A DNA stretch of 64,000 bases from assembly GCA_016201435.1 (NCBI GenBank), contig JACQCT010000014.1, positions 186,001 through 250,000 of the forward strand, given 5' to 3'. Made by a program: the position numbers and the translations under genes. Of this stretch, positions 62,804-64,000 are shown one piece after another; the first letter of the stretch is position 1, and every line of letters begins with the position of its first letter. This DNA comes from Nitrososphaerota archaeon. Its GTDB lineage: Archaea; Thermoproteota; Nitrososphaeria; Nitrososphaerales; Nitrosopumilaceae. The notes below the pieces were generated by a model. It saw only the letters and a program-made list of their open reading frames with translations. It did not search any database and was not told the origin of the DNA.

Positions 62804-63608
62804 AACACTAAAATACGCTGGAATTTATTTTACTCCAATTTTATTTGTATTTTCTTTTTTAATAATTTTACAACCAGCATACGCTGAAAAAGAGCTAAGC
62901 CTCAAAAAAACATTAGATGTAAAAAATCAGGCGTTACTTGAAACGCTCTCAAATGTACAGAGTTATCCACAGATCTTTCCAGAATATATTAGATCAGTTG
63001 AATTAACTGGAACAAATACTGCAAAGTTCAATGTGGGTTCAAATGGAATTTTTTTCGATGTTCAAACACTGTTTACCCAAGATCCTGATGGAAAATATGT
63101 AATAGAGGTTACCTCAGGAGATCTAAAAGGAAGCAGAATTATTACTACACTACAAAAAACATTGGGTTTTGACGGTACGCCAGATGGTGGAACCATAGTG
63201 AATATGAGTATGATGTTACAAACTTCTGGCATATTATCTCTTATTGCACCATCCATACCAGACCAAGCAATATTATCAAATTTAGATTCTAGTCTTTACA
63301 AGTTCGCATTGTATGCAAAAAACAAATCTGAAACACAGTCCGTCTTGAAAGATAAATCACAGATTAAAAATGATGCAATGCTCTGGTCAAAAGGTTCTAT
63401 TAATGATGCAACATTTGCATTAGAAATTCAAACCATAACAAAATATGGAATGATAAAAATGTCACAATCTCAACAAGATTCTAGTTCAATACAAATACCT
63501 TCATGGATTAAAACAAACGCAGTCTGGTGGGCAGAGGGAAAAATTTCAGATGAAGATTTTGATTCCAGCATACAATATTTGATAGATAGTAAAATAATGA
63601 AAATCTAA
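62796..63608 (+). CDS. Secreted START/polyketide-cyclase-like protein with WWA-repeat domain
   Basis: 270 residues. Signal peptide (about 8-30, ending AYAE). Residues 38-180 fit an SRPBCC/START-like fold (QALLETLSNVQSYPQIFPEY, a typical coenzyme Q-binding/polyketide cyclase start, and FFDVQTLFTQDPDGKYVIEV). The C-terminal IPSWIKTNAVWWAEGKISDE then FDSSIQYLIDSKIM is the WIKxNAxWWAxGxI domain seen in many archaeal secreted proteins. The family is common outside cells of Nitrososphaerota but the ligand is unknown. ATG start inside the previous gene. Confidence 0.75.
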   Translation: MPKTLKYAGIYFTPILFVFSFLIILQPAYAEKELSLKKTLDVKNQALLETLSNVQSYPQIFPEYIRSVELTGTNTAKFNVGSNGIFFDVQTLFTQDPDGKYVIEVTSGDLKGSRIITTLQKTLGFDGTPDGGTIVNMSMMLQTSGILSLIAPSIPDQAILSNLDSSLYKFALYAKNKSETQSVLKDKSQIKNDAMLWSKGSINDATFALEIQTITKYGMIKMSQSQQDSSSIQIPSWIKTNAVWWAEGKISDEDFDSSIQYLIDSKIMKI

Positions 63609-63671
63609 GTTCCACTAGCATACTTGTTAAATTAATAATTGAAACCTATTTTGTAAAGTACTATTTTTAAT

Positions 63672-63944
63672 CTAGCACTTTGTTCCTTGTTTCAATGCTT
63701 CTCTGCATTTAATAGCTAGTGCATGTTGTGCATCATTCAATCGCTTTAGCTGTTTATCATACTCGCCAGGCTTGCACATGTGATCACCGCAAATCTTCTG
63801 ACCGCCTAGGAATCTTGCGGTTGTATGGCTATCATCGAAGTTGTCTCTCTGTGTTAACGCAGTAGCAGCAGGCAAGGTAATTGACAATGCCAGTATTGAT
63901 GAAATTGCTATTGCAAGCAATCCCATATGTTGAAGTTTTACCAT
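63672..63944 (-). CDS. Small secreted protein with CGDHMCKPGEY motif
   Basis: 90 residues. Signal peptide (about 8-29). The motif GGQKICGDHMCKPGEYDKQL, with three other Cys/His features (CREALKQGTKC), is a recurrent extracellular module in Nitrososphaerota; the Cys-Gly-Asp-His-x-Cys could bind a metal such as copper. Function unknown. ATG start; AT-rich sequence with a possible promoter follows to the window end. Confidence 0.7.
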   Translation of the reverse strand: MVKLQHMGLLAIAISSILALSITLPAATALTQRDNFDDSHTTARFLGGQKICGDHMCKPGEYDKQLKRLNDAQHALAIKCREALKQGTKC

Positions 63945-64000
63945 TGATAAAATTACTAAATCACATACATATTAAGATTAGTATGGATTGATACTGATCG

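Overview
The window is an archaeal chromosome segment, AT-rich by eye (roughly mid-30s % GC) and very densely packed. It carries TBP, the RNA polymerase stalk subunit Rpo7 with Spt4, aEF1B, aEF-2 with a diphthamide motif, Cdc48, a NurA-HerA-Mre11-Rad50 operon, PurP, a GTP-dependent dephospho-CoA kinase and a proteasome. Membrane-anchored cupredoxins, futalosine-type menaquinone genes, many secreted proteins with a C-terminal VPEFG/VPEFP-TM-basic tail and the TWIKxNAxWWAxG-type repeat domain point to the Nitrososphaerota (Thaumarchaeota), most likely a Nitrosopumilales/Nitrosotalea-type lineage. No amo genes, rRNA or tRNA genes were seen here, so ammonia oxidation cannot be shown from this window. 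Many first genes have a TATA-like box 22-31 nt before the start codon, which suggests leaderless transcripts. Some internal operon genes have a Shine-Dalgarno sequence instead.

Layout. 0-5.4 kb: end of a zinc-ribbon gene, aEF1B, Cdc48, then heme o synthase facing a membrane double-cupredoxin and a JAMM protease. 5.4-10.7 kb: a C2H2 microprotein, a frameshifted cyclophilin-like gene, a K+-independent proton pyrophosphatase, a HELIH metalloprotease, dephospho-CoA kinase and an Mrp-type Fe-S carrier. 10.8-16.8 kb: rpo7-spt4-nadC, nadA and aspartate dehydrogenase (together the aspartate-to-NaMN route), then proline dehydrogenase and P5C dehydrogenase (proline to glutamate). 17-22.7 kb: nurA-herA-mre11-rad50 for double-strand break resection. 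22.6-32.5 kb: HEAT protein, TatC/TatA, PurP, a DUF151 nuclease, methyltransferase, DedA, a PIN-like protein, a CorA-like protein and a Met/Asn-rich secreted protein. 32.5-36.9 kb: SNF2 helicase, TBP and a bacterial-looking RlmN with Arg codon use unlike its neighbours. 37-45.5 kb: a beta-propeller secreted protein, CheY, aEF-2, MqnD, MqnE and a methylmalonyl-CoA-epimerase-like VOC protein. 45.5-58.4 kb: a region dominated by envelope proteins (four with PEFG/PEFP-type tails, a BNR-like propeller, a Vgb-like propeller, a cupredoxin that has lost its copper ligands, a SIMPL protein) plus an SSS transporter and several zinc microproteins. 58.5-64 kb: DoxX, winged-helix proteins, proteasome beta plus a divergent alpha, a SWIM protein, and a MarR regulator facing a secreted-protein operon across a two-site palindromic operator.

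Themes. Cdc48 ends in a hydrophobic-Tyr-X tripeptide (FYG) and the same window encodes 20S proteasome subunits, which fits Cdc48 feeding a proteasome. The observations most worth follow-up are the transferred rlmN, the cyclophilin frameshift at a G5 run, the MarR operator pair, the second CxxC in a short Rad50, the dead cupredoxin, the divergent proteasome alpha-like subunit, and the set of zinc and basic microproteins of 25-60 residues. No CRISPR array, IS element or clearly novel multi-gene defence system was found.
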